26,005 nt of DNA from contig CAKRNE010000028.1 in the NCBI GenBank assembly GCA_934365945.1, forward strand, positions 1-26,005, in the 5' to 3' direction. The notes below the pieces were generated by a model, which worked only from the letters and a program-made list of their open reading frames with translations, did no database searches and was not told the origin of the DNA. Origin of the DNA: an uncultured Agathobacter sp. Lineage in GTDB: Bacteria; Bacillota; Clostridia; Lachnospirales; Lachnospiraceae. Made by a program: the position numbers and the translations under genes. Of the stretch, positions 1 through 8,800 are shown piece after piece (within the stretch, counting starts at the first letter, position 1; each line of letters starts with the position of its first letter).

Positions 1-22
1 TGAATCATTAAACGTAAATATA

Positions 23-80
23 ACAGCCGTAGCTGCGATTGATCAGATGAAAGATAAATCGCGGTTACGGCTGTTTTGTT
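23..80 (+). terminator. Rho-independent terminator of an upstream gene
   Basis: An 18-base arm at 23-40 pairs with 57-74 at 16 of 18 positions, leaving a 16-base loop. The second arm runs straight into a T-rich tail (TTTTGTTGT). This is a normal intrinsic terminator for a plus-strand gene that ends left of the window. It isolates the HicAB promoter from upstream transcription. Confidence 0.8.
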
Positions 81-140
81 GTATATTAGGAACTTATCAT
101 AAATGGTTAATATCATGCAAATCTCTTTTGATAAATGGCA

Positions 141-169
141 TTGACACCAAATGCGACACCACGTATAAT
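141..169 (+). promoter_or_regulatory. Consensus sigma-A promoter of hicAB
   Basis: A perfect -35 (TTGACA, 141-146) and a perfect -10 (TATAAT, 164-169) are separated by 17 bases. Transcription should begin near 176, exactly where the AGGAGG ribosome site (176-181) starts, so the leader would be very short. Two copies of GACACCA lie at 143-149 and 155-161 inside the promoter. They are candidate half-sites for autorepression by the HicB ribbon-helix-helix domain (inference). Confidence 0.8.
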
Positions 170-189
170 ATAAATAGGAGGTATTCAGA

Positions 190-447
190 ATGTCAAAATG
201 GGATAAACTATTAACGAGAATATGTGCTTTATCAAAAGACCTCCGGTTTGATGAATTGCGTAAGGTATTGGAAAGCTATGGATATGTAATGAATGCCCCA
301 AAGGGCGGGAGCAGTCATTACACGTTCAGAAAAGCCGGATGTCAACCGATTACGATACCGAAGCATGAACCCATCAAAAAAGTGTATGTAGAGATGGTAA
401 AGCAGATTGTGGAAAGTGAGGCGGTGAATGATGAAAACGCTGAATGA
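190..447 (+). CDS. hicA: HicA-family mRNA interferase toxin
   Basis: This 85-residue protein has the double-stranded-RNA-binding-like HicA fold signature: Gly-Gly-Ser-Ser-His-Tyr at 39-44, with the catalytic His at 43, then a Phe-Arg-Lys strand and the 'TIPKHEPIKK' segment. HicA toxins cleave mRNA and arrest growth until bound by HicB. The start is fixed by AGGAGG eight bases upstream. The gene overlaps hicB by 20 bases, so the two are translationally coupled, toxin first, which is the standard HicAB order. It is somewhat longer than the shortest HicA proteins (about 60 residues), mainly from an N-terminal extension. Both genes look intact, so the module is probably functional. Confidence 0.9.
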   Translation: MSKWDKLLTRICALSKDLRFDELRKVLESYGYVMNAPKGGSSHYTFRKAGCQPITIPKHEPIKKVYVEMVKQIVESEAVNDENAE

Positions 448-796
448 TTATTTTGCAATGAATTATCGTATGGAAATTGTAGAGGATAAGGATGAGGGCG
501 GTTTTGTGGTTTCATTTCCGGAGCTTCCGGGATGTATTACCTGCGGAGAAACAGTAGAATCCGCTGTCGCAAACGCTTTAGATGCCAAGAAAGCATGGTT
601 AGAAGCTGCTATGGAAGATGGTATTGAAATCCATGAGCCGGACAGCTTAGAGGATTATTCTGGACAGTTTAAACTTAGAATTCCACGAAGTCTTCATCGT
701 TCCCTTGCAGAACATTCTAAGAGGGAAGGTATCAGTATGAATCAGTATTGTGTATATCTTCTTTCCAGAAACGATGCAGCTTATTCGAAATTATAG
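428..796 (+). CDS. hicB: HicB-family antitoxin
   Basis: This 122-residue antitoxin neutralises HicA and represses its own operon. Residues about 12-62 form the HicB partial RNase-H-like domain, with the hallmark 'FVVSFPELPGCIT' strand-turn and the following helix rich in Ala and Lys. Residues about 78-113 ('LRIPRSLHRSLAEHSKREG' then 'SMNQYCVYLL') are a ribbon-helix-helix or Arc-like DNA-binding domain. This is the HicB class that binds the promoter through its C-terminus. The start at 428 lies inside hicA, and a second ATG follows at once (431), so the exact first Met is uncertain by one codon. Confidence 0.9.
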   Translation: MMKTLNDYFAMNYRMEIVEDKDEGGFVVSFPELPGCITCGETVESAVANALDAKKAWLEAAMEDGIEIHEPDSLEDYSGQFKLRIPRSLHRSLAEHSKREGISMNQYCVYLLSRNDAAYSKL

Positions 797-823
797 ACTA
801 AATGAAAAAGGAGGTGTTCTGTT

Positions 824-949
824 ATGTTTTTTCTTTTAGCGAAGGATAATGAATGGACTGGATTGCTTAGTAGTCTGGATATGTTTTCAGATGATTTTAT
901 GGAAGAAGGACGGATACAGCCTGAAGTACAGGTAAGGGAAGATTTCTAA
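824..949 (+). CDS. 41-residue acidic ORF, resembles the C-terminal tail of an AbrB/VapB-type antitoxin
   Basis: A short frame with an excellent ribosome site (AAGGAGGTG at 808-816, seven bases before ATG) starts 27 bases after hicB. The peptide contains 'SLDMFSDDFMEEGR' and ends in 'VREDF'. In my recollection this acidic segment is typical of the toxin-binding C-terminus of small AbrB/MazE/VapB-like antitoxins in Clostridia. No DNA-binding N-terminal domain is present: an in-frame stop lies at 803-805. It may be a remnant of a second toxin-antitoxin locus or a real micro-protein riding on the hicAB transcript. The family assignment is from memory and weak. Confidence 0.45.
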   Translation: MFFLLAKDNEWTGLLSSLDMFSDDFMEEGRIQPEVQVREDF

Positions 950-954
950 CTAAT

Positions 955-1800
955 TTACAGGGAAGAAAATCCCTTACCAAATACTTCACTGGTGCTCATC
1001 ACAGACATAAAAGCATGCAGCTTATTCTGATGTATGAAGCTTCTCAGCTCCACGGCCTGCTTCTTTGTGAGAGTGCTGAAAACGATATAGTTTGGTTCTC
1101 CGGTGTAGGCACCTCGCGCCTCCACATAGGTGGCACTTTTTCCGAGAACATTTATAATATAATCACATATCACATTTTTGTCATCGCAGATAAGCATTAT
1201 GGATTTTCTGAGCATGATGTTTTCGATGATTGCATCAATCATAAATGATTTCACAACAAGTCCGACAAATGAATACAGAGCAGTCTTTATGTCAAACACA
1301 AAGCAGGCAATGATAATCATGACGAGGTCAGTGAGAAATAAAGCCATGCCGATATTTTCTACATGTGCATATTTTTTTACAATCATGGCGATGACATCGG
1401 TTCCGCCACTTGAAGCCCCCACATAGAAAAGCAGTGCAGATGCGATTGCAGGAAGCGCGATGGCAAAAATCAGCTCAAGCATTGGCTCGTTTGAGAGCGG
1501 ATGAGTGAGCGGGTCAAGCTTTTCAAGCACCAGAAGCTCAACAGATAAAAGTATTGTGGCATAGGTGGTCTTAATAGCAAAGCCTTTACCGAGGAAGAAA
1601 AAGCCCACTACAAGCAGAAGCATGTTTACAATAGTAGAAAACATACTTGCCGAGAGCGGTGTTATCTTCGCAAACACAACTGCGGCACCGGTTACGCCAC
1701 CGAAGGTGAAGTTGTTTGGGAACTTGAAATAGTATACACCGATTGCCATGATGGTGATACTGAGTGTCATTATCAGAAAATTTTTTATCTGTTTAAGCAT
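955..1800 (-). CDS. YitT family membrane protein with C-terminal DUF2179
   Basis: This 281-residue protein has about five or six hydrophobic segments in residues 1-190. They include the family-typical N-terminal stretch with a Pro-Asn-Asn-Phe motif and 'GGVTGAA', and the later 'GASSGGTDVIAMI'. Residues about 195-275 form a soluble DUF2179 domain ('MLICDDKNVICDYIINVLG', then 'GAYTG'). The family is a widespread inner-membrane group of unproven function, often annotated only as YitT. The start is supported by AAGGAG upstream on the minus strand (complement of 1808-1814). It is divergent from purM across 300 bases, with no operon partner on its strand. A 13-bp inverted repeat, TGACAGCTTGTCA (1822-1834), sits in its leader. 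Confidence 0.85.
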   Translation of the reverse strand: MLKQIKNFLIMTLSITIMAIGVYYFKFPNNFTFGGVTGAAVVFAKITPLSASMFSTIVNMLLLVVGFFFLGKGFAIKTTYATILLSVELLVLEKLDPLTHPLSNEPMLELIFAIALPAIASALLFYVGASSGGTDVIAMIVKKYAHVENIGMALFLTDLVMIIIACFVFDIKTALYSFVGLVVKSFMIDAIIENIMLRKSIMLICDDKNVICDYIINVLGKSATYVEARGAYTGEPNYIVFSTLTKKQAVELRSFIHQNKLHAFMSVMSTSEVFGKGFSSL

Positions 1801-1992
1801 TTGTTGTTCTCCTTTATGATTTGACAGCTTGTCAGTTATTTATTTCAGTGCTGTGTATCATAGCTTTCTTTTGTATTATTAATCGTTCAAATCTTAATAT
1901 TAATTGTATGGATAGTGTAGGACGATGAATGTCTGATGTCAATATAATCCGTGAAATAAATTATAAGTATTATTTCTATAAAAGATATATTA

Positions 1993-2009
1993 TATTAGTA
2001 AAACTAATA
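1993..2009. promoter_or_regulatory. 17-bp palindrome in the yitT-purM divergent spacer
   Basis: TATTAGTAAAACTAATA is a perfect inverted repeat with a three-base centre. It sits in an AT-rich 300-bp spacer (1801-2100) between two divergent genes, about 20 bases upstream of the best purM -35 candidate. That is a plausible operator position. The spacer contains no other gene and no recognisable purine riboswitch. The regulator is unknown. Confidence 0.4.
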
Positions 2010-2029
2010 AGAATAATTACAATATATAA

Positions 2030-2059
2030 TTGGAAAATTTAGCACTATGAAGGTATACT
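2030..2059 (+). promoter_or_regulatory. Likely promoter of the pur operon
   Basis: TTGGAA (2030-2035) and TATACT (2054-2059) are spaced by 18 bases. They are the best -35/-10 match upstream of purM and would give a leader of about 35 bases with AGGAGG at 2088-2093. The region is very AT-rich, so alternatives exist. Confidence 0.4.
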
Positions 2060-2100
2060 ATAGGTATTGAACGAATTGCAGATTATTAGGAGGAACAATA

Positions 2101-3126
2101 ATGGATTACAAGAATTCAGGTGTTGATATCGAGGCAGGTTACAAGTCAGTAGAGCTTATGAAAAAGCATGTAAAGGAGACTATGAGACCGGAGGTGTTAG
2201 GTGGCCTCGGAGGCTTCTCAGGAGCGTTTTCACTTGCTTCCATCAAGGATATGGAGGATCCGGTGCTTTTATCGGGAACAGATGGCTGCGGAACCAAGGT
2301 AAAGCTTGCTTTCATCATGGACAAGCATGATACAATCGGAATCGATGCAGTTGCTATGTGCGTAAATGATGTGGCATGTGCAGGCGGTGAGCCATTATTT
2401 TTCCTTGATTATATAGCATGTGGCAAGAACTATCCGGAGAAGATTGCTACAATCGTAAGCGGTGTGGCAGAGGGCTGTAAGCAGTCAGGCTGTGCACTTG
2501 TTGGTGGCGAGACAGCAGAGCATCCGGGTCTTATGCCTGAGGACGAGTATGACCTTGCAGGCTTTGCAGTTGGTGTGGTTGACAGAAAGGACATCATCAC
2601 AGGCGAGGGCTTAAAGGATGGCGATGTACTTATCGGAATGGCATCAACAGGCGTACATTCAAATGGATTTTCACTTGTCAGAAAGATTTTCAAGATGGAC
2701 AAGGAGACATTAAATACATATCATGAGGAGCTTGGCACAACACTAGGAGAGGCACTTCTTGCCCCTACAAGAATCTATGTAAAGGCTCTTAAGGCTGTAA
2801 AGGACGCAGGAGTTACAGTAAAGGCCTGCAGCCATATCACAGGTGGCGGATTCTATGAGAATATCCCACGTATGCTCATCGATGGCAAGCGTGCCGTAGT
2901 TGAGAAAAACAGCTACCCTGTTCCACCAATCTTTAAAATGATGGCAAGAGAGGGAAATGTCGAGGAGCAGATGATGTACAATACCTACAACATGGGACTT
3001 GGAATGATTGTTGCAGTTGACCCTGCAGATGTGGACAAGACTATGGAGGCTATGAAGTCTGCCGGAGATACCCCATACGTAGTAGGAAAGATTATTGACG
3101 GCGAGAAGGGTGTAGATCTCGTATAA
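2101..3126 (+). CDS. purM: Phosphoribosylformylglycinamidine cyclo-ligase (AIR synthetase)
   Basis: PurM closes FGAM to aminoimidazole ribotide with ATP, the fifth step of de novo purine synthesis, in the cytoplasm. The protein has 341 residues, normal for PurM. It carries the family blocks 'GGLGGFSGAF' (34-43), 'GTDGCGTKVKLA' (59-70), 'DAVAMCVNDV' (82-91), 'GGETAEHPG' (135-143) and 'STGVHSNGFSLVR' (182-194), which shape the ATP/FGAM pocket of the PurM/PurL superfamily. AGGAGG lies seven bases before the ATG. It heads a purM-purN-purD-HAD cluster. The other pur genes are not in this window. Confidence 0.97.
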   Translation: MDYKNSGVDIEAGYKSVELMKKHVKETMRPEVLGGLGGFSGAFSLASIKDMEDPVLLSGTDGCGTKVKLAFIMDKHDTIGIDAVAMCVNDVACAGGEPLFFLDYIACGKNYPEKIATIVSGVAEGCKQSGCALVGGETAEHPGLMPEDEYDLAGFAVGVVDRKDIITGEGLKDGDVLIGMASTGVHSNGFSLVRKIFKMDKETLNTYHEELGTTLGEALLAPTRIYVKALKAVKDAGVTVKACSHITGGGFYENIPRMLIDGKRAVVEKNSYPVPPIFKMMAREGNVEEQMMYNTYNMGLGMIVAVDPADVDKTMEAMKSAGDTPYVVGKIIDGEKGVDLV

Positions 3127-3138
3127 TAACATTCAATT

Positions 3139-3221
3139 AAAAGGTCAGCTTACTGGAGTGCGTAGCATGTAGTAATCTGATTGATCATAAATGAGGGGGC
3201 AGAATACCTTTTGACCCTCAT
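3139..3221 (+). other. Purm-purN spacer with two competing inverted repeats
   Basis: The 140-base gap between purM and purN can pair AAAAGGT (3139-3145) with ACCTTTT (3206-3212), or ATGAGGG (3191-3197) with CCCTCAT (3215-3221). The two stems overlap and cannot both form. Neither is followed by a clean T tract, so a terminator is not supported. It may be an mRNA-stability or attenuation element. This is pattern reading only. Confidence 0.25.
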
Positions 3222-3266
3222 ATCATTATATTGTTAATAACGTATACATCGTTGCGAGGAAAAAGA

Positions 3267-3893
3267 ATGAAAATTGCAGTATGTGTATCGGGTGGCGGCA
3301 CCAATCTTCAGGCCATCATAGATGCAATAGATAACGGAACAATTACAAACACACAGATAGAGGTTGTTATCAGCAACAACGCAGATGCATATGCCCTTGA
3401 GAGAGCAAAAAAAGCAGGAATAAAGGCAATATGCATCTCGCCAAAGAGCTATGAAAACAGAGCTGCCTTCAATGAGGATTTCCTAAAGCAGCTTAACTCA
3501 TATCATGTGGATTTAGTCGTACTGGCAGGATTTCTGGTGGTGATTCCACCTGAGATGATAAAGCAGTACAGAAACAGAATCATAAATATCCATCCATCGC
3601 TTATACCATCCTTCTGCGGTACAGGCTACTATGGACTTAAGGTGCATGAGGGAGTGCTTGCACGCGGTGTGAGGGTGACAGGTGCCACCTGCCACTTTGT
3701 TGATGAAGGCACAGACACAGGTCCTATTATTTTACAGAAGGCAGTCGAGGTAAAGCAGGGTGACACACCTGAGGTGCTTCAGCGCAGGGTTATGGAGCAG
3801 GCTGAGTGGAAAATTATGCCACGCGCTATCGACCTGATAGCGAATGGAAAGGTGTCAGTGGAAGACGGACATGTTATTATAGATGAGAAGTAA
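3267..3893 (+). CDS. purN: Phosphoribosylglycinamide formyltransferase
   Basis: PurN transfers a formyl group from 10-formyltetrahydrofolate to GAR, the third purine step. The 208-residue protein begins 'MKIAVCVSGGGTNLQAI', with the phosphate-binding Gly-rich loop. The catalytic triad of the family is visible as N107, H109 ('INIHPSLIPS') and D150 ('VDEGTDTGPI'). I chose ATG 3267 rather than an upstream in-frame TTG at 3231. The family start is MKIAV/MRIAV and GAGGA lies just ahead. The loop after HPSLIPSF reads Cys-Gly-Thr-Gly-Tyr-Tyr-Gly, while many PurN proteins have Lys-Gly there. A 42-base gap leads to purD, with AGGAGG in it. Confidence 0.96.
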   Translation: MKIAVCVSGGGTNLQAIIDAIDNGTITNTQIEVVISNNADAYALERAKKAGIKAICISPKSYENRAAFNEDFLKQLNSYHVDLVVLAGFLVVIPPEMIKQYRNRIINIHPSLIPSFCGTGYYGLKVHEGVLARGVRVTGATCHFVDEGTDTGPIILQKAVEVKQGDTPEVLQRRVMEQAEWKIMPRAIDLIANGKVSVEDGHVIIDEK

Positions 3894-3935
3894 TGACAAT
3901 GAAAAGCTTATATAGCTTAGTTATAGGAGGCAAAA

Positions 3936-5210
3936 ATGAAGGTATTAGTAGTAGGAAGCGGCGGAAGAGAGCATGCAATATGCAGGGCTGTTGCAAAGAG
4001 CCCGCGCGTTGACAAAATATACTGTGCACCGGGCAATGCAGGTATCGCTGCACTTGCAGAGTGTGTGCCAATCGGTGCGATGGAGTTTGATAAGCTCGTA
4101 TCATTTGCAAAGAATAATGCCATTGATTTCACAATCATCGGCATGGATGATCCGCTTGTAGGTGGTATCGTTGATGAGTTCGAAAAGGCAGGGCTCAAGT
4201 GCTTCGGACCAAAGAAGAATGCAGCTATTCTTGAGGGTTCAAAGGCATTTTCAAAGGACCTCATGAAAAAGTATAATATCCCAACTGCGGCATATGAGAA
4301 TTTTACTGATGCCAAAGAGGCTCTTAAATATTTAGAGACAGCAAAGTTCCCTATCGTGTTAAAGGCAGACGGACTTGCTCTCGGAAAGGGTGTGCTTATC
4401 TGCAATACTCTTGAGGAGGCAAAAGAGGGTGTCAGAACCATCATGGAGGACAAAAAGTTCGGAACAGCCGGAAACACTATGGTAGTTGAGGAGTTCATGA
4501 CAGGCCGTGAGGTTTCTGTGCTTTCATTTGTAGACGGAAAGACTATCAAGATTATGTCATCTGCGCAGGATCACAAGCGTGCAGGCGATGGAGACACTGG
4601 TCTTAATACAGGCGGCATGGGCAACTTCTCACCTAGTCCGTTCTATACAAAAGAGGTCGATGATTTCTGCAAGAAGTATATTTATCAGGCAACTGTAGAT
4701 GCTATGGCTAAAGAGGGCAGACCTTTTACAGGAGTTATCTTCTTCGGACTCATGCTCACAGAGGATGGACCAAAGGTGCTTGAGTACAATGCAAGATTCG
4801 GAGATCCTGAGGCTCAGGTTGTGCTCCCTCGTATGAAAAATGATATCATTGATGTGATGGAGGCTTGTGTAGATGGAACTCTTGACACAATAGATTTACA
4901 GTTTGAGGACAATGCATGTGTATGCGTAGTTCTGGCATCAGACGGATATCCTGTCAAGTATGAGAAGGGCTTTAAGATAACAGGCTTTGAGAAGTTTGAC
5001 GGCAAAGAGGATTATTACTGCTATCATGCAGGCACCAAATTTGATGCTGACGGAAATATCGTCACAAACGGTGGTCGTGTGCTCGGTATCACAGCAACAG
5101 GAGCTACACTCAAGGAGGCCAGAGCCAAGGCTTATGAGGCAACAGAGTGGGTACAGTTTGATAATAAATACATGAGACATGATATCGGAAAGGCAATAGA
5201 TGAAGCATAA
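3936..5210 (+). CDS. purD: Phosphoribosylamine-glycine ligase (GAR synthetase)
   Basis: PurD joins glycine to phosphoribosylamine using ATP, the second purine step. The 424-residue protein is full length. The N-terminal domain starts 'MKVLVVGSGGREHAI'. The ATP-grasp core shows 'VLKADGLALGKGV' (141-153), 'VVEEFMTGREVSV' (183-195), 'NTGGMG' (224-229) and the metal-binding 'EYNARFGDPEAQ' (283-294). The C-terminal domain includes the 'GRVLGITATG' strand. The AGGAGG site eight bases before ATG fixes the start. The stop lies 11 bases inside the next gene, implying translational coupling to the HAD phosphatase. Confidence 0.97.
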   Translation: MKVLVVGSGGREHAICRAVAKSPRVDKIYCAPGNAGIAALAECVPIGAMEFDKLVSFAKNNAIDFTIIGMDDPLVGGIVDEFEKAGLKCFGPKKNAAILEGSKAFSKDLMKKYNIPTAAYENFTDAKEALKYLETAKFPIVLKADGLALGKGVLICNTLEEAKEGVRTIMEDKKFGTAGNTMVVEEFMTGREVSVLSFVDGKTIKIMSSAQDHKRAGDGDTGLNTGGMGNFSPSPFYTKEVDDFCKKYIYQATVDAMAKEGRPFTGVIFFGLMLTEDGPKVLEYNARFGDPEAQVVLPRMKNDIIDVMEACVDGTLDTIDLQFEDNACVCVVLASDGYPVKYEKGFKITGFEKFDGKEDYYCYHAGTKFDADGNIVTNGGRVLGITATGATLKEARAKAYEATEWVQFDNKYMRHDIGKAIDEA

Positions 5211-5829
5211 GGGTATTATTTTTGATATGGATGGAACTCTCTGGGATTCAGCAGAGAACGTGGCAAAATCATGGAATAAGGCCATAGCTGATTATGGATA
5301 TGAGAGGGCACCTATCACAAAAGAAGACATGTATTCAGTAATGGGAAAGACAATGGATGTATTAGCATCCATTATCTTTCCTAATTGTGCTTGCAGAGAC
5401 GAGTTAATTAATGTATGCTATAAGGAAGAAAACGATTACCTGACAGCTCACGGAGGAGAGGTTTATCCGGATGTTGAAAAGACACTTGATGAGCTGTCAA
5501 AAAGCTATGACCTGTATATAGTCAGCAATTGCCAGTGTGGCTATATCGAGTCTTTTTTTGCGTACCACGGACTTGGCAGGTATTTTAAGGATACTGAGTG
5601 CTATGGCAACAATGAGCTTGAGAAGTCAGAAAACATAAAGCTTATTGTAGAGCGCAATAATATAGATGAGGCAGTGTATGTAGGTGACATACAGGGAGAC
5701 TACGATTCCAGCAAAAAAGCAGGAGTTAAGTTCATCCATGCAGCATATGGGTTTGGCACAATAGATGACGATGTGCCGGCTATTCACAGCTTTTCTGAGC
5801 TGCCGGAGATAGTGAAAAGGGTGCTTTGA
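5200..5829 (+). CDS. HAD-superfamily phosphatase (phosphoglycolate-phosphatase-like)
   Basis: This 209-residue hydrolase carries all four HAD motifs: the nucleophile and acid D9/D11 in 'FDMDGTLWDS', the motif II Ser in 'YIVSN' (S109), motif III Lys near 142, and motif IV 'GDIQGDYDS' (from 162) with two aspartates. A helical cap lies between motifs I and II, as in Gph/PgmB-type class I HADs. It overlaps purD by 11 bases and so is probably the last gene of the pur operon. A nucleotide or sugar-phosphate housekeeping role fits that context, but substrate cannot be read from sequence. No strong terminator follows. Confidence 0.88.
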   Translation: MKHKGIIFDMDGTLWDSAENVAKSWNKAIADYGYERAPITKEDMYSVMGKTMDVLASIIFPNCACRDELINVCYKEENDYLTAHGGEVYPDVEKTLDELSKSYDLYIVSNCQCGYIESFFAYHGLGRYFKDTECYGNNELEKSENIKLIVERNNIDEAVYVGDIQGDYDSSKKAGVKFIHAAYGFGTIDDDVPAIHSFSELPEIVKRVL

Positions 5830-5886
5830 CATTTTTAGTTCAGGCTCAATGTTAGTCAAATATTAGAGAATAATGGGAGTTTCCAT

Positions 5887-8800
5887 ATGGGAAGCATGCG
5901 TAACAGAGGAAGAAGAATTACAGACAGGAAAATTGAAGCATATTATGAGCTTATGAGAAGTATAGCAGAGACAAATCATGAGCACATGTTTGAATATTAT
6001 GTTGAAGAGGATGATGCAAGTGTTTTTCGTCTGGCTAATGGTACTTCAGTTCAGGAAAATGTTTATCCGGGATTCAGGCAGAATATTGACAGGTATCTTG
6101 CAGAATGTCCGAAGGAAAGTATAGAAAGCATGAAAAAAATGCTGGACAACTGTCTTTCAAGACCAATGAGACAAGGTGCACAAATTGACTTTATAGATGA
6201 GAACGGCAAAAGTAAACCTACTACGGTGCTTTTAGTCAGTGTTGCTGACCTTGACAGGAAGGTATGCATGGTTGCCGGAATACTGCTTGAGGTGAAGGAT
6301 GAAAAGGGACAGATTGATTCACTTACAGGCGTATACAATCATATTGCATTTGAGAGCAGATGTGTTAACCTGATAAGAAATGAAAAGTCAAAGCTCCTTT
6401 TTATGATGCTTGATGTTGATGATTTTAAGATAGTAAATGACACGTTAGGACATAACGTTGGAGACAGAGTGCTGAGCCAGACAGGACAGGCATTGCTTGA
6501 GACCGTTGGTGAGAATGGTATTGTCGGAAGAGTAGGCGGTGATGAATTCATTGCTGTTGTCTGTGGAATTGAGAGCAGGGAAGCAATAGATGATTTCTGT
6601 GAACAGTTATCTGAAAATCTAAAAAATATAATATTTGATATGGAGTATTCGGCTTCTATCGGAATGACTGTTACAACAGACAGACAAGCTACATTTAAAG
6701 ATTTGTATTATGAAGCGGACCAGGCAATGTATTACAGTAAGAGACATGGTAAAAACCGGGTCACTTTTTTTGATGAAATTAATAAAAAAAGTACCAGTCA
6801 GATGCTGATGCAAAGCCAATACCATGAGAGATATGAGGACAGCGGGCTGTCGGAGCTGGACAGGTTTTCATATGATGAGTATCCGGACTATATTCTTATA
6901 GTTGATGAAAATAAAAAGAAAATTGTTTTTGCAAACAAGTCAATAAGAAAGGCAAGCGTTATGGCACCGGCACAGTTTGACGAGTATATTTCGCAGACCT
7001 TTAGTGATGATTTTATAGATATCTTTTTAAGGAAAAAGGAGCAGGGCAACAGATACTCGGTGTTCAAAGGCGATGAGCATCCGGATAATATCATTGCGAA
7101 ATTACTTGGAGAAAAGCGTCTTATAGTAAAGCTTACGCACAAGATTCATAATGGATATCGTATGATCAAAATGATTGATTTGAGCGATGAGTCGAAGCTT
7201 AATGAGGTTCTGCGCCAGGTAAACAGCTACAAAATGTGTATGAAGACGTTTATAAGATCGGCAGCAAATCGTGTAAGTGATAATGATTTTGGAGCTTATC
7301 TGAGGATTTTAAAGGATTTTTATAATGCTGACTGTGTTGCTCTTATTTATGGAAACAATGGTAATTGGAACAAGTTAGAGGAAATTCATGGTACAAATGC
7401 GCAGATTATGGCAAAGGTAATGAGTCAGTCTGTTACAAGTGGTCAAGTGCTCGATTTTATGGCATTGTTTAACGAAAGTGGACGTGTTTTTTTCAGCAAT
7501 GTCAAGGAAATTGAAGAAGTAAGACCGGATTTATACAAGAGACTTGCAGATGTGAGGATATGGTCAGCATCGGCGGTCAAGCTAAGTAAATGTGATGAGG
7601 AATTTGGCACTATTGTGCTCATGAATCCAAGAAATAACTCAGGAGCATTGGATTTATTGGATCTGGTTGGTGTGGCATATTCAGACAGTCTGTTTTACAA
7701 ACATGCCTGCGATGAGTTTGAGTACAGACTCAACTATGATGATGTTACAGGCTTGAAAAAGCGCAAAACCTTTAACAATCTTGGTGAGAGCTATGTGGAG
7801 TATAAATGTGATTCCATGGGAATATTTGCCTGTGATATTATACAGCTTGGCAAAATAAATGATAAATTTGGTTATTCAGCAGGAAATGCACGTCTTAGGA
7901 TGGTTGCTGACGTACTCAGAAATGTGTTCAACGGATTTGAAATGTACAGGTATGAACAGGATGAGATGGTAGTATTTTGTCGTAATGTCGATAAAAAGTC
8001 GTTTATGGGCATGGTCAGAACAGTACGGGAGAGTCTCAACGATATTGATGTGTCGGTTTCAACTGGCTTTAGCTGGACACAAAAGCCTGATATCTCAAAG
8101 CAATTGGACGAGGTTCGGGATATGTATGAGATTGAAAAGCAGTCAAAGCTTGAATCGTTAAGCAAGACCACAAGATTAAGAGTGATAAAGGACGTTTCCG
8201 CAGAGCTTGAAAACGGTAGATTTCTTGTATATTTCCAGCCTAAGGTAGATTCGAGAACCGGTGTCACAACCGGTGCAGAAGCGCTTATCAGGTTTAAAGA
8301 TGAAAAGCATGGTCTTATAGGACCTATCCATTTTATCAATATCCTGGAGGAAAACAATTGCTCGTATCTGGTTGATTTATTTGTATTAGAGAGGGTTTGC
8401 GCCATCCAGAAACAAAGATGTTTAGCCGGTAAAAGGGTGGTTCCGATTTCTGTGAATTTTTCCAAGACGACACTGGAATATACATATTTGCTTGACAAAG
8501 TAAGAGAGATTATAAGCAGATATGATCTTCCTGAGGGACTTATACAGATAGAAATTACAGAGTCTGTTGGTGATATGGATATAGCGGTGATAAATAATAT
8601 AGCACAATCGCTTATATCTATGGGCTTTCGGCTTGCAATGGATGATTTCGGCACAAAATACTCAAATCTTGAGATGCTTATTAAGTTCCAGTTCAGCATT
8701 GCTAAAATAGATCGTTCGCTGGTTAAGGATATTGAGAACAATGAAAAAGGAAGGATTATGCTTAAGCATTTGATTTCCATGATTAAAGAGCTTGGAATCG

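Noticed and set aside
1801..2100. Purine riboswitch ahead of purM
   Set aside because: I could not find the conserved purine aptamer core or its paired loops; the spacer is simply AT-rich with a palindrome.
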